A stretch of DNA of 64,000 nt from Effrenium voratum. Taxonomy: Eukaryota; Sar; Dinophyceae; Suessiales; Symbiodiniaceae. The translations under genes were made by a program, and so were the position numbers. Positions within the stretch are counted from its first letter, which is position 1. Every line of letters starts with the position of its first letter. Location of the stretch: the NCBI GenBank assembly GCA_963377175.1, contig CAUJNA010000835.1, positions 1,068,850 to 1,132,849 of the forward strand, given 5' to 3'. The notes under the pieces are model-generated. The model was not told where the DNA came from. It made no database searches and saw only the letters and a program-made list of their open reading frames with translations. Shown here piece after piece: positions 34,301 through 44,861 of this stretch.

Positions 34301-34942
34301 GCATGGACAGGTGCTTCTGTGGCGGTGCTTGGTTCCTGCCAGCCAGGCGTTCCCCTGTTCCTGCGCAGCACCTGCCGAGCAGCACCCCCCATGCCATTCA
34401 TGGGGCTCCTCCAAGTCGGATCAAGCTTGGCTGCTTTGGGCATGTCAAGCTTGGAGTCGAGCACGCCGGTGCGCAGCCCCGCTCGCTTGGGTTTCCCCTT
34501 TCCCTTCTTTGGCTTGGCTTGGCCTGGCAGCTTGCTGCTGGCACCCGGGTTTGCCCACCTTGGCAGCCCAACCGCGATTCGATCAGCGCTGAGGTTGGGC
34601 TCTTCAGCCTCTTTCATTGGCAACTGCAACTTTGAAGGTGCCATGTCTGCTTTGGATTATACAACCTGTGGTGCCTTGTCGTCAGCCCGTGGCTCTGCCT
34701 GCCTAGAATTAACGTTGTTGCCACCGGGGTTGTCCTATTCAGAATCTGCAACCTCGGCACTTGACCTTTCCCATCTTGCAATCTTCTTGTTGCTACAGAG
34801 TTGGAGCCATCCCAGTGCGCCACTATTGCCGTGTGGCATTTGTTACGTGGGATCACCTCCTCCTGCCCTCGACTATCTGCCGGTAGCTTCTTCAGCGGCT
34901 TGGCTTGCAGCGGATCGTTGCATCCGCAAGATGGCATGCTGA
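31304..34942 (+). CDS. Array open segments 13-16 and right end
   Basis: Open runs end at TGA 32417, 33278, 33728 and finally 34940. The first three stops are at position 12 of type-B half-units (PDSTPPLKSFA*, MGSPSPTRCYG*, TGAILFPRSFS*). The last (CIRKMAC*) is out of phase and marks the end of regular repeats, where periodicity is lost. Confidence 0.25.
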
Positions 34943-37900
34943 CAGAGGCCCAGAAAAAGTCAGAATCTCACCCCCAAACCTTGCAACTAGTAGCAAGCGC
35001 TGCTTTGAGCCAAGGTCTCCTTGCAAGGCTTTGCACGTATTGGGCCAGCAGCGCCTGCCCCTGCAGCAGCGCACATGGGTGCCTTGATGTCATCAAAGTG
35101 TTACGGCCATCCAGCAGCATCCTCGTTTTTGCTGCTTGGCAGCATTGAAGTCTAAAGTCATTCATTGCAAGCTTTGGCCAATAACGAAGATGTCAGATGT
35201 CACCAGGAAAAAAAGAGAGACCACACAATAAACGCACCAATCTCGGGTTGATGACACGTGACGGAGTTGCTATAGGCCAGTCAAATCAGCAAACAGTTAA
35301 TTGAAGTCTACTTATCCCATGCTTGAAACAAGGGCAATTTGAGCGTAGCGCTCTTTCTGTTGCAGGCGTTGGCAAGAAACCCGGCCCTTGGACGTGCTTT
35401 CAGTTTTCGTTGCGTTGGCCGAGGTATGGAATGGGTTGTTCGGAGTCCTTCACTTCGCTGCCGAGTTGTGACTTGGCTGGCTCGCCGATGTCACTTCAGA
35501 GCCCTGCTCACGTGGACCCAGCCGCCTTTGTGCTCAGCCGAAGCCTTAGTGACCCATGACACTCCGCGTAAAAACTTTGGGCACCGAGGCCCTTCTCAGA
35601 TTGGCAGCCCGCCTTTGTTGCGCACCTCCTTGCAACTGGGTGCCAGCTCAGCGCTGAATGGCTGCTACGGCACAGGCCGCAGCGCATTTCTCAATCACAA
35701 TTTAGAATCTTGCTTTGTGCTCTGTCACCTTGCTCTGTCGATTTGTTGTGGACCTGTGTCAGGCAAATCTCTGCTTGCTCTTGACTTTCTCCACCCAGAG
35801 TTTGCCTTGGCGCTGAGGACGGCCTCATGAGCATCCCTTGCTGCAATGAACAAGACGATGTTCGGCCCAGCCGAGGAGTCTCTCTTGGTTTGGCTTCGCC
35901 CCTGCAGCCTTGGACGCCACGAATCTGGCAAGCCCGCTGCCGTCAAGGACATTGCGATGCAAATAGACTCGGCAGAAGGAGGCTGCACCCGATGCTCAGG
36001 AACTGCTGCAGACTGGGACCGCCCTCGCCCACGTTGGGTGCAACTTTAGAGTTTGCAGCACACCTAGCTTTCTAGATCTTTCTAGATCCTAGGCTCTAGC
36101 AACTCCGTACTGTATGCTGGTGTGCGTGGGCTTTGCTGGAGGCAGTCACCGTATTGGATGTGACACTGCTTGATACATCCTCGGCTTTGCGGCAGCCTGC
36201 TTGTAGCTCAGACTGGGGTAGTGACGGGCAATGGCTCGGACAAGGTGGGGTGTCGGCAGAGCCACAGTCTTTTGACAAGGCTTGATTGGCGCCTTCCTCG
36301 TCGTTGCCGGGTGCTGCATCACTCGGAGTGCCCTTGCTGGCGTGCGATGTCGTCGGGCCTGGCAGTGTGCTGCTTGTGAGAAGCAAGGAGCCCAGACAAA
36401 CATCAACGAAATGGGGCTGGGATATGAAGAAGCAAGCCGGGCCCAATGCGCACACCAGGTTTTAGTCACGCGGATAGCTCACTGCCATCAGCGGGAATTT
36501 CGAAATCAGAAGCGCCAGCATCTCAAGAATTCCCTTGGATCGGGGCACTGTGAGTGAAATTGTGTCATGTTTATGTAGGCGTTCAGGCATGCCACTGCAT
36601 TGTTTGTCATTCGATTGTTGCATGCCAAGGCCTTTTCCAGCCTCAGACTTTGCAGGCCGTGTGGAAATGCATGTTCCGTGAAGGAAGGTAAAAAAACGCA
36701 GGGCAATGCACCCGAGGTGTCGAGTTCCCTTTGCTGGTGCAGACGCTTTGCTGCTGTCCTCGGGCTTAGAGGGAATGGTGCAGCCAGGGCTGCCAGGCTC
36801 TGGTGCCTTGTTGGATCCATTTGCATGAGGTGGCTTCTCCTTTTCATTTTCTGGCATCACCATGCTGGACGCACCTTCAGCCCGAGCCTTTAACGAGCAT
36901 CGCATGACACATCTACGAGACAGGGTTGGTGGTGGTAACGCCTTGCAGGTTGTCGCTGATGCTGGCTCTTCGGGACCACCATTGCCATTGCAGCCACTTA
37001 ACAGCAAACAATTTGATGCTGTAGTCACACTTCTTATGCTTGCCGCAGCTCAGGTCCTCAGCGCGAGCAGGGTGCAGCACTTGATGTTTTTAGGGTTTGC
37101 ATGGTAGCGCTGCACGCCGTTGTGATGGACCCATGTGTCATGCAGCATCAGGTGGTCGGTCAAAAATGGATTCCCGTTTTTAGAGTTGGGCTTGGTGGCC
37201 ATTCAAGGCCTTCTCCTCTGCTGGCCGGAATGGCCAGACCGGACATGCTAGCGCTGGCCTGGTCCTTCAAACATGTATACAGTGCAAACGCTTTACAGGA
37301 GACGTGAGGTAAACTGTCTGATGACGCAAAGGCCTTGGACTTTGCGGTTTCCGGCAGCACTTTGTCACCCCAGAGTTTCGCAAGGCACGATCCACATGAC
37401 GGGTGCAATGCGGGAAGGGCCAATGCTTTGTGGCCCTAAGGCTGGCATTGCCCCCGCCCGTGCTGAGCAGCGGCTTCTTAGGGTCGCTGTTGCCATCGAG
37501 AACTTGCTCCAGGCGTGAGGAAAAATGGGAACGCAACGCCAGCCCATTTGCGCCGAAGTGGAAGCAAGGCCAGAATTATTCTCGTTACTGCCGGGCTGCT
37601 TCCATGTGGGCTCGCCGGCCACACAGCCCTGAATGCGCAATGCGTACTGAGCCGGTTTTCAGCGATTTCAGAGAAGATGAGGCCCTCGCCGGCATCAGCT
37701 TGGTGCAGAGCAGGTGCCTTTCTGTTTCTGCAGTCTTTGGCGCAGCTGCGGCCTCAGCGCCGGCCTTTGCACACTGGCAGCAAATGCCAACCCGTTGAAA
37801 AGGCTGGGGCTATTGCCAGCTGCCCTGGGAATTTCGCACCCCGGAAGCGCGCTAGCAGCACTGGAGGCAGAGAGTGCGAGTGTCTTGTCAAAAGGGGTCA

Positions 37901-39880
37901 CGATGGTCATGAAGATTTCGGGGCTGGACGCATTGTGCCCCACAGTGCGCTCACCATTTCAAGTTGCTACTTGTGCTTTTGCAAGCGCTAGCGGCACAGT
38001 TCGCATCCTTGGACGTCACCTCGCTAATACGCAGCTTCCTCCACATCGCGTGCCCTGGCTGCAGGATTTGGGAATAGAGTGGGTGACACGTCGATTGAAG
38101 CCACATGTTTTAGGAGGACTACAGGTGGATGCTTGTGCATGCCTGTGTTCTCTGCATGCGTGTGCGAGCGCAAGCATGTTTGCGTTAGCTGTGAGAAAAC
38201 CAGGCCCTTTTTGCTCGTCCTTGGCATCGCTTCATTGGGCAGTTTATTGATCGCCGCGGACTTTTCAACCACAGGCCTCTTGGCCAACATTATATAGCTT
38301 AAGCATGAAACTTTAAGAACCAATGCGCCGGTGCTGTTCCTCGTATGCCAGGCCCATTCTCGCTCCCACGCCTGCGCCTTGGACACTGCTGAATGAGCTG
38401 ATGCAACACCCAACCGAGGCAGTCATTCCCAATCAGAGCTGGCATTAGCACCCTTTGGGGCAAGCAAGCTTGGCTTGCCACCAATCGCTCCTGATGTCTC
38501 AACGCCTGGCAGCAAGGCTCTCAGTGTTTGTACATCAGCAGCCTTTCCGTGCAAAGAGACGTGCTTGGGCCAAGGCAGCACGCCCTTGAGACACTTCTTG
38601 TGTCCCGGCTCGCTTTTGACCCCACTTGGTCCAGGTGCCTCTCCGACACCATGACACAATGTTTGCATGGGCCCCATGCAGGCCGTTCGGGCTCAGCTGC
38701 AATCGTGCCTGCTCGGGCCCCTGGTCAAAGTCTTGCAACCAGTCATGCAAGCGTTGAAGCCAAGGATCTCCTCCGCCTTGACCTGGTCCTGCTCCTGCGC
38801 GGCTTCGCTCAGGTGGCTTTTTCTTTGCCAGGTGCTCAGTGCTGTGGGACTGCAGCGCAGTGCCATTGCCGTGCCGTTGCCGTGCCGTTGGTGCTGGGCC
38901 AGTGCTTTTGCGCGTGGCACTTCGCTTCCGCTTAGGCTCGCTTTGGGCCTGGCACGGCCAGATTCCTTGATGGCGGCGCTGGGTTCAGCACAGGCAGCAG
39001 CCAAGGATGAGAGAAACAATGGCTCAGCATTCATGCTCTGACCTGACTCAGGTTGCAGCCTCCTTGCTGCTCCAACAGTTTGCTTGTGCAGACTTGCCCC
39101 TGTTTGCGTTTGCCCCTCAGGCTTAGGTCTTGTAGTTTGGTGACTGCTCTAAACTTGGCAAGTGGTCATTGCCAGAATCGAAGGCCGTCGATTGCGCGAA
39201 CAGATGCCCCGACACTGATTGCGGAGACCCGGCTGTTGAAGGGGGGTTTTGGGCTTTGTGCTGTGCTTGAGCAGAGCTTGCAGTGATTCTGCTTTTGCTT
39301 TTGGCTGAGTGAGGACAGTGGTCATCCTGGCATGTTCCTGTTCCTGCATTGCAGCGCTCCCAGGAATATGATAGCACCTTAGGGCCCAGCCGCAATGGTG
39401 GCACAATACCGAACCAACACGAGGCCTCTCAAGGGCAGGCTCATTCCTTTTCGCTCTGGGCATTGGACGGGTGTTGGCCCCAGCTTTGATGAACGGGCCA
39501 GGGTTTTAGTCCATGCAGCTGTCGCACCGAGTTGGGCTTCTTCCTTGCCGTGGCGGACTCCTCGCAGACAGACGTGCCTCCTTCAATCAGGCGGGCTTGA
39601 CGGTTTTCGTTTTTGCACCCTAACAAACTGGTAAGCATTGGAGCAAAAATGCATGACAGCAGCCGTGGGTTTCAACTTTAATGCAGCTTGCGCTTCTCGC
39701 GCCACAACGCCTTGCCAGGAATTTGGGCAGATCTGGCGTAGCCCTGCTTGCACTTCAAGCCTGCCGACCGGGCTCAGCACTGTCAATCATGGACTTAGAG
39801 CCTTGTCTCAAGCAGTCAGTGGGATTGGGGCTCCGTCTAAGTTGTTTGAATAAGATTGGCCATTCGGGCTCTCACACATG
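34943..39880 (+). repeat. Decayed shoulder of the 36-bp array
   Basis: Isolated half-units are still readable but now in different frames and with gaps. Examples: SLLALDFLHPEFALALRTAS at about 35770-35828; ASLGVPLLACDVVGPGSVLL near 36315-36375; KALDFAVSGSTLSPQSFAR near 37328-37385; LGISHPGSALAALEAES near 37827-37877; PFLLVLGIASLGSLLIAADF near 38207-38268; LAPFGASKLGLPPIAPD near 38450-38500; RSGVALLALQACRPGSAL near 39730-39780. Frames 1, 2 and 3 are all used, so the frame constraint seen in the core is absent here. No gene is supported in this stretch. Confidence 0.65.
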
Positions 39881-39934
39881 AAGGCCTCCTTTGACGTCTT
39901 CTCGCTGGTCAGATCGTCTGAACCTCAATCTGGA

Positions 39935-40085
39935 CAGGGAGAGAGAGAGAGAGAGAGAGAGACAGAAAGGAACGAACTCAGAAATGACTCAACTCAGAAA
40001 GAAAAAAAGAAAGAAAGAAAAAGCAAGAAAGCAGGAAAGCAATAAAGCAAGAAAGAAAGAAAGCAACAAATAATGAATTTATATG

Positions 40086-40146
<61 letters not shown>

Positions 40147-40160
40147 AGGGAGGGAGAGAT
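39935..40160. repeat. Purine-rich microsatellites (GA)n, (AAAG)n, (GA)n
   Basis: GA tract at 39936-39962, AAAG/AAGC-rich stretch to about 40070, then a longer GA tract at 40085-40140 passing into GGGA repeats. The + strand is almost pure purine for about 200 bp, with a short (CA)n just after it at 40180-40200. Confidence 0.9.
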
Positions 40161-40705
40161 CGATAATTGCAAAAACACGCGCACTCACACACACGCACAG
40201 TGAACCACAAAACGCTTGTGACTGCCATCATGCAGCCTGGGGACATCTAAAACTTCTTGTCAAGAGGTGAGTGTGTCCATCACCTGAAGCAAAACCACAT
40301 AGAGCTGGAGTTCACTACGTTGCGCCATGGCAGTCTAAGCTTGGGTGCCCCATGGTGCCCCTAATTTGGTGACTGAATTATCCTTGGCTAGAATGCTCAA
40401 GACTGTGCAGGCACAAGTCATCTTTCGCAGAAGGGGGATTAACAAAGGCCAACTTATCCCGAAAGCTGGCCTCGAAGAGGCTTCGCTCAAGGTTGCGCCT
40501 TGCGGGGGGGTTTCCCTATTGAAATCTCGAAAATGGGGGTGGTACGGTAGTGAGTGCACGGGTGCATTTTCCATACGTTTGGGGCGCGGCGGGGGCTGAC
40601 TCTCGCCCTGTCCGGACTGGTTTGCTGCCGCCACCTGCCGCATACTCGATACCCGTGAAGAGGACTTGAGCAGGCTGGTGAAGAAGGCACCGTTGGCCTC
40701 ATGCT
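40161..40705. other. No gene seen
   Basis: Mixed DNA with short open frames on both strands (for example 40335-40643 minus) that carry no recognisable domain. Confidence 0.4.
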
Positions 40706-40707
40706 TG

Positions 40708-40912
40708 GGGGGTTTAAGTTTTAAGGTTGCCTTTTTGGTTTGAGGGTTTTGGTTGAGGGTTTGGTTCAGGTTTAGGGTTTAGGCTGCTGGCTTTGGTTTA
40801 GCATTTAGGTTTAGAGTTTCGGCTTAGGGCTAGGTTTAGCATGTTTCGGCTTGGGGTGTCGGTTTGGGGTTCAAGCTCAGGGTTGATTTCAGTTTAGGGT
40901 TTAGGTCTTAAG
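40708..40912 (+). repeat. Interstitial telomere-like tract (degenerate TTTAGGG)
   Basis: About 200 bp of T/G-rich DNA made of variants of TTTAGGG (TTTGAGGG, GGTTTAGGG, TTCAGGTTTAGGGTTTAGG, GGCTTAGGGC, GGTTTGGGG). Exact TTTAGGGTTTAGG occurs near 40770 and near 40893. TTTAGGG is the plant-type telomere unit, also reported for dinoflagellates. Many units are mutated, so this is an old internal tract, not a chromosome end. Confidence 0.75.
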
Positions 40913-43109
40913 TAAGATGTGCGTTCTTGAAGCTCAATGTAGTTGTTCAATCAAATGTGATGGCAACATGTTTGCTCGCAATTGTCGCAAGAGGAAGGCT
41001 GAACTGCTTGACTGAGGTTTGCATGCTTTGGCTTCGGTCCGCCAACGACAGGAGCCTTTGCATGAGACTTGTCCATTGCTGCACCTGCCAATCAAATGTG
41101 CTCACTCCATTCTTGGAAGGCGATGCAACAACTGGCGGCAACGTCAATTTGGTCAGCACCAGGCTCAGAGGTCATATTCACATGAGGTTGCAGAACATCA
41201 AGGAACAGGTGGCAAGTCTGCCGTGCTCTGAGCCATTTCAGCGGCAAATCGTGCTCCGAGGCTCCTTGACAATTCGACATGTTGGCGACCTAGAATCACG
41301 CTTCGGGCAAGGAAGGCAAGCAGCAAGCATTCTCAGCTCTCTTCTGATCCTCGCTTTGCTCTGCCTAGCTTTCCGTTTCCCACCCGAGGTTGGCCGACCT
41401 GACTTTCTGCTTTTTGCCTTGGGATTGGCTAGCTTTGGCAGCTTTTCGCTTGCCCCAGAGCTCATGCAGTTGGGCTTCTCCCTCGTCATGCGCAGCCTTG
41501 CTCGCCATGGCCTTGGCATGGCCTTGGCATACCCCCTATGCAACAGTACGCTGAAGCATGGAGATTCGGAGATTCGGAGATTCGGAGATCGTTTGTGGCA
41601 AGAGGGCCTGAATCTTCCCAAGGCCTGGGGTTCATGATTTTGGCACTGCATTCTGGCGGTCGTGGACTCGGATTCAGTGTGACAATAGAAACCGGAGCCT
41701 CAATTACCACAACTTGCATGTCACAAGAGGGCCCTCGGTGAGAAAACGGGAGCAGGTTCCGGCTCATCTTTGCCCTCGCGAAACTTTGCTCGCCCAGATG
41801 CTGCCTTGCATTCTGCTTAGCTTTCTTAATCACGATTATTTGCGGAACATGGGGCTTGCATATTGGCTGCGCTCACCCTGGCAATCAAGGCTTTTGTGTG
41901 GCAAAGCCCGGTTGGATTCCATCTTGGTGGCCAATGGCAACCTATATCCAGGTCAGGCCCTTTTGTCTTTGCGAAACCTATGGCTCAAAGTGCTGGCGTG
42001 AGGCTTTGCTCTTTATTTCAACGGGCCGACCCTGGGCTGCATTTGGGCTGCGCTGCAGCTGCCTTGGAACTAGATATGCGCCGAGGAACAACTACATCTA
42101 CTATGACACTGTGGCAACGGAGTTGCGAATCCATGTGAGACGCTTAGAGTTGCTGTTGCAGCACTTTTCCTGCTGAATGGGCTGAGGCGGGCGGTCTCAA
42201 GAGAATGAGCATCAGCAGTACTGGTGGAAGCCTTCATGGTAACGTCCTCAAGCTTTTCACCACCTGTTTGCTGTAAGTGCTGCTTGGACATTGGGAGTAT
42301 CTAGGAACCTGGTCGTCCGAAAGCATCATCAGTGCTTCAGATGAGCGTCTCAAGTCAAAGACTCAGATTGACCAAATCATTTTGAGACTACTGCAAGCTC
42401 TGAGTGTTTTCTAGGCGCCGCATTGAGCCACTGGATCGCGCACTCGCTGCCAGAGCCCAGCCAGCATCAATTTCACCAGGACACGATTGCAGTGAAGGCC
42501 ACGAAACGCACAGCATGCGGGGGTAATTTACAAGGGTCTCAGCTCAGTCTGTCTTGATGCCAGGACCTCCGAATAGAGCAGAAGCTGTGAGCTGGCTGCT
42601 GCGGGACGGGCGCTTTGCACACCAGACTTGTTCCAGTCAAGCTTCTCCTTGCTTGCTATAGTTCACTTTTTTGTAATTCCTTTCAGGAATTTTACGTTTG
42701 TTTCCTTTAGGAGCTTCGGCCAGTGTCTTACTACTTCCGAGAGGGGCCAGAGGCAAAGCTGGCAAGGCAGGCCTTGCAATGCTTGTGTTGGAGTGTGAGG
42801 GCATTCAACTCGCTTTGGCCGTACTGACGCGACACTGCATGTATGCGCTGCTATCGGCTTGCACAGATGTACATAGGTAAGTTTTGCATCGTGAGGCAGC
42901 TGTTTGCAAAGACATACTCCGTCTTACACGGCTGTTGGCAGTCATTTGCAGAGAGTTCAAAAACACTAACACATATTGTGCTGCACCGGCACTTGCCCTT
43001 GCGGGTTCCAGCACGGAGTGGCATTTGCCTCGAAGGCTGCTCAACCAAATCATACCTGTGCCAGAGGTCTAATTTGTTCATCAGTTTAGCTTTGCGTCTC
43101 CAAGCTGCC
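40913..43109. other. Intergenic with islands of array-like half-units
   Basis: The + frame at 40927-41637 looks like an ORF only because it ends in relic half-units (PDFLLFALGLASFGSFSL then LGFSLVMRSLARHGLG, about 41400-41510). GGAGATTC is repeated four times near 41560-41590. Further relic units occur near 41880-42000 and 42700-42790. No gene recognised before the ORF at 43110. Confidence 0.45.
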
Positions 43110-44342
43110 ATGCTGGCTTGGAACCTGTGCGGCAGAATTCGGCGTCAAGCCTGGGTCAGGCCATGGCTGGCAACTCGAGGTGCCAAAATTCTGCGTTGGG
43201 AATGTGACACGCCGCTTGCCCAGGAAATGGCGGCATACCCAGAGGCGATCGACTTCCTCAATTTTTGTTTGGAGAACTCTGGCGAATTCTCCAAGCGAGA
43301 CTGGCTGGCATCCCTCACGCTTCTGACAGTTCGGAAGCGCTTCAGCACCTCCATGCCGCAATTTCAGCAGTACAGCCAGGTGCTCCTGAAACGGGCAGAA
43401 AGCCACTTCCCCGAGAGCATTCACCTGCTCTTGCACAGATATGGTGTTATAGGCTATGCGCCAGCGGTTTGGAAACTTTTGCCTGTGATGGCCGCGCGGG
43501 TGCCATGCATGACCCCAAAGCAGATTGCGCTCTGTGCTTGGGGTCTTGGGCGAACACTTGTGCACGATGAGCAGGCGTGGGTTGCACTTGGAGGCGCTGT
43601 CTGTGCTCGGGCGCCAGACTTTGTGCTCCCTGATTTGGCTATGTTTGCCTGGGGGCTTGCAGCAGTTGACCGCAAGGCTCCTGCAGAGATTGTGGCGCTG
43701 AAGCAGGCTGTACGCCAGAAGCTGATGGGCAACAGCCTCGAGGATGTGTCTAGCCACAACCTCTGCATGTTGCTGAAGGCAATAAGTCAGCTAACGCCGG
43801 GCGACCAGCGGTTTCTAGAGTGGTTGTTACTCATCATGCTGGAGGCGATGGAGGCCAAGTCCGTATCCTTTGCTGCGCAGGGCATTACAAGTATTTGGAG
43901 TGCTTTGGCTCTCCTGAAGTGGCGCCCTGATGATCGTGCGCTCGAGATTCTTTGCGAAGAATCGCGACGGCTGCGGCTTGATCACACTTTCAACCAGGAC
44001 ATGGCATCTGATCTTGCTAAGTCGTTGCTTGTGCTGAAGGTGGACGACCAGAGGCCTGAGTATCAAGTTGCAGATTTCGTAGCACGCCGCGGACTTTCCT
44101 TAAGATCAGACACTCTTCTCATTTTGTCGGAGTTTATGGCCATCCGCCAAGTCAGTCATGACCTGGCGTGGAAGCGACTGGGAGTTCGCGCGCAGCAACG
44201 AGGGGTGGACCTTACCCTGAAAGACATCGACCGTCTTGTTGCGGCATTCCGGCGAGCTGGCCGCGGGAATCAGCGGATTTATGGCATGCTCAGCCTATTC
44301 CTGCGGCTCCGTGAAGACCAGGCAAAGTATGGGGCTGCTTGA
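43110..44342 (+). CDS. Helical-repeat (OPR/FAST-kinase-like) putative organellar RNA-binding protein
   Basis: Intronless ORF of 410 residues from ATG 43110 to TGA 44340. The frame is open upstream to 42843, but this Met is the best start because residues 1-24 (MLAWNLCGRIRRQ...) are Arg-rich with no acidic residue, like a mitochondrial or plastid targeting sequence. The rest is all-helical with weak repeats: LCAWGLGR at about 142, FAWGLAAVDRKAP at about 178, CMLLKAISQL at about 219, SIWSALALLKW at about 261. The pattern (Pro or Asp, then a helix with A-W-[AG]-L) is typical of octotricopeptide, heptatricopeptide and FAST-type repeats that bind organellar RNA. I see no C-terminal RAP domain. Normal codon usage and no frameshift suggest a live gene. 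Function beyond RNA binding is not inferable. Confidence 0.75.
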   Translation: MLAWNLCGRIRRQAWVRPWLATRGAKILRWECDTPLAQEMAAYPEAIDFLNFCLENSGEFSKRDWLASLTLLTVRKRFSTSMPQFQQYSQVLLKRAESHFPESIHLLLHRYGVIGYAPAVWKLLPVMAARVPCMTPKQIALCAWGLGRTLVHDEQAWVALGGAVCARAPDFVLPDLAMFAWGLAAVDRKAPAEIVALKQAVRQKLMGNSLEDVSSHNLCMLLKAISQLTPGDQRFLEWLLLIMLEAMEAKSVSFAAQGITSIWSALALLKWRPDDRALEILCEESRRLRLDHTFNQDMASDLAKSLLVLKVDDQRPEYQVADFVARRGLSLRSDTLLILSEFMAIRQVSHDLAWKRLGVRAQQRGVDLTLKDIDRLVAAFRRAGRGNQRIYGMLSLFLRLREDQAKYGAA

Positions 44343-44444
44343 GAGGGAAAAATGTGCACAGGCGGCACGGGTTGCAAGCTGCTGCAAAGAAAGGGTCTTT
44401 GGTCTTGCTGCATTCCGTCAAGAATTTCGCACACCGCATCGTAG

Positions 44445-44861
44445 GTATGGCTTCATTGCACAAGAGCTGGAGAAAGTCATGCCCGAGCTTGTTCGAGACC
44501 ATAAGGACCTTGCTATGGTTCCATTTATGTTTGCTTTCTGACCCTGTCTTTTGCAGGAGAAAAAGCACGTGGTGTACCAAGACCTGGTGGCTCTTCTTGC
44601 CTTGTCGTCGCAGGCAACAGCAGCAAGTTTTCGCCGGCATGACATTTGACATGACCTCGTTGTGTCATGCAAACTGGGCAAACTATATGGCAATGTGAGG
44701 TCCAGCAGGAGCGCCTAGAAGAGTATGAGGCTCGAGCCCGCAAACGGGCCGAAAAGCTCAGAGACCAGGCACGCGGGAAGCTTCCTTGCGTGTTCCAAGT
44801 CGGTTCACAAGTTTGCCCTTCAGTCATGTTGAGGTGTCGGCCCAGCCATGCTGCATCATAA
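44445..44861 (+). CDS. Peptidase S74 / endosialidase-chaperone-like C-terminal fragment, three exons
   Basis: Exon 44445-44511 reads YGFIAQELEKVMPELVRD, the core motif of the intramolecular chaperone (S74) domain of phage tail spikes and of many eukaryotic proteins. Exon 44557-44613 reads HVVYQDLVALLALSSQ, and exon 44700-44861 reads VQQERLEEYEARARKRAEKL and ends at TAA. All three follow AG and start with G. Donors are GC at 44512 and GC at 44614. Joining them keeps frame and gives the usual order: motif, YQDL helix, coiled coil. In the family the domain self-cleaves and trimerises through this coiled coil. The 5' part of such a protein is not visible; the helical-repeat gene ends only 100 bp upstream. 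It may be a shuffled or truncated 3' end, or its 5' exons may be unrecognised. Confidence 0.6.

Larger units (their letters stand above)
14435..34942 (+). repeat. 20.5-kb array of 36-bp half-units / 72-bp units with one conserved + strand reading frame
   Basis: Translated in the single + frame whose codons start at 14435 + 3n, the whole stretch is made of 12-residue half-units, roughly 570 of them. Two types mostly alternate: type B like LGSSLLLRSFAR (Arg-Ser at positions 8-9) and type A like LGSPLLALDFAH (Leu-Asp at 8-9). Positions 1-2 are L/P + G/D/E, 5-7 hydrophobic, 11 mostly Ala, 12 Cys, Arg, His or Gln. DNA copies are strongly diverged, with Leu written as TTG, CTG, CTT or CTC, yet I find no net frameshift. 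Length changes I could see are whole codons, for example a 14-residue unit near 16125. Sixteen interior stops all hit position 12 of type-B half-units. The protein would be very Leu-rich and matches no family I know. Confidence 0.9.

Noticed and set aside
14435..34942. TGA recoded as selenocysteine or another amino acid throughout the array
   Set aside because: One of the equivalent stops is TAG (26615), and no SECIS-like element was seen, so simple recoding of TGA does not explain all of them.
40927..41637. 236-codon + ORF as a gene
   Set aside because: Its second half is made of relic array half-units and its first half has no protein-like pattern.
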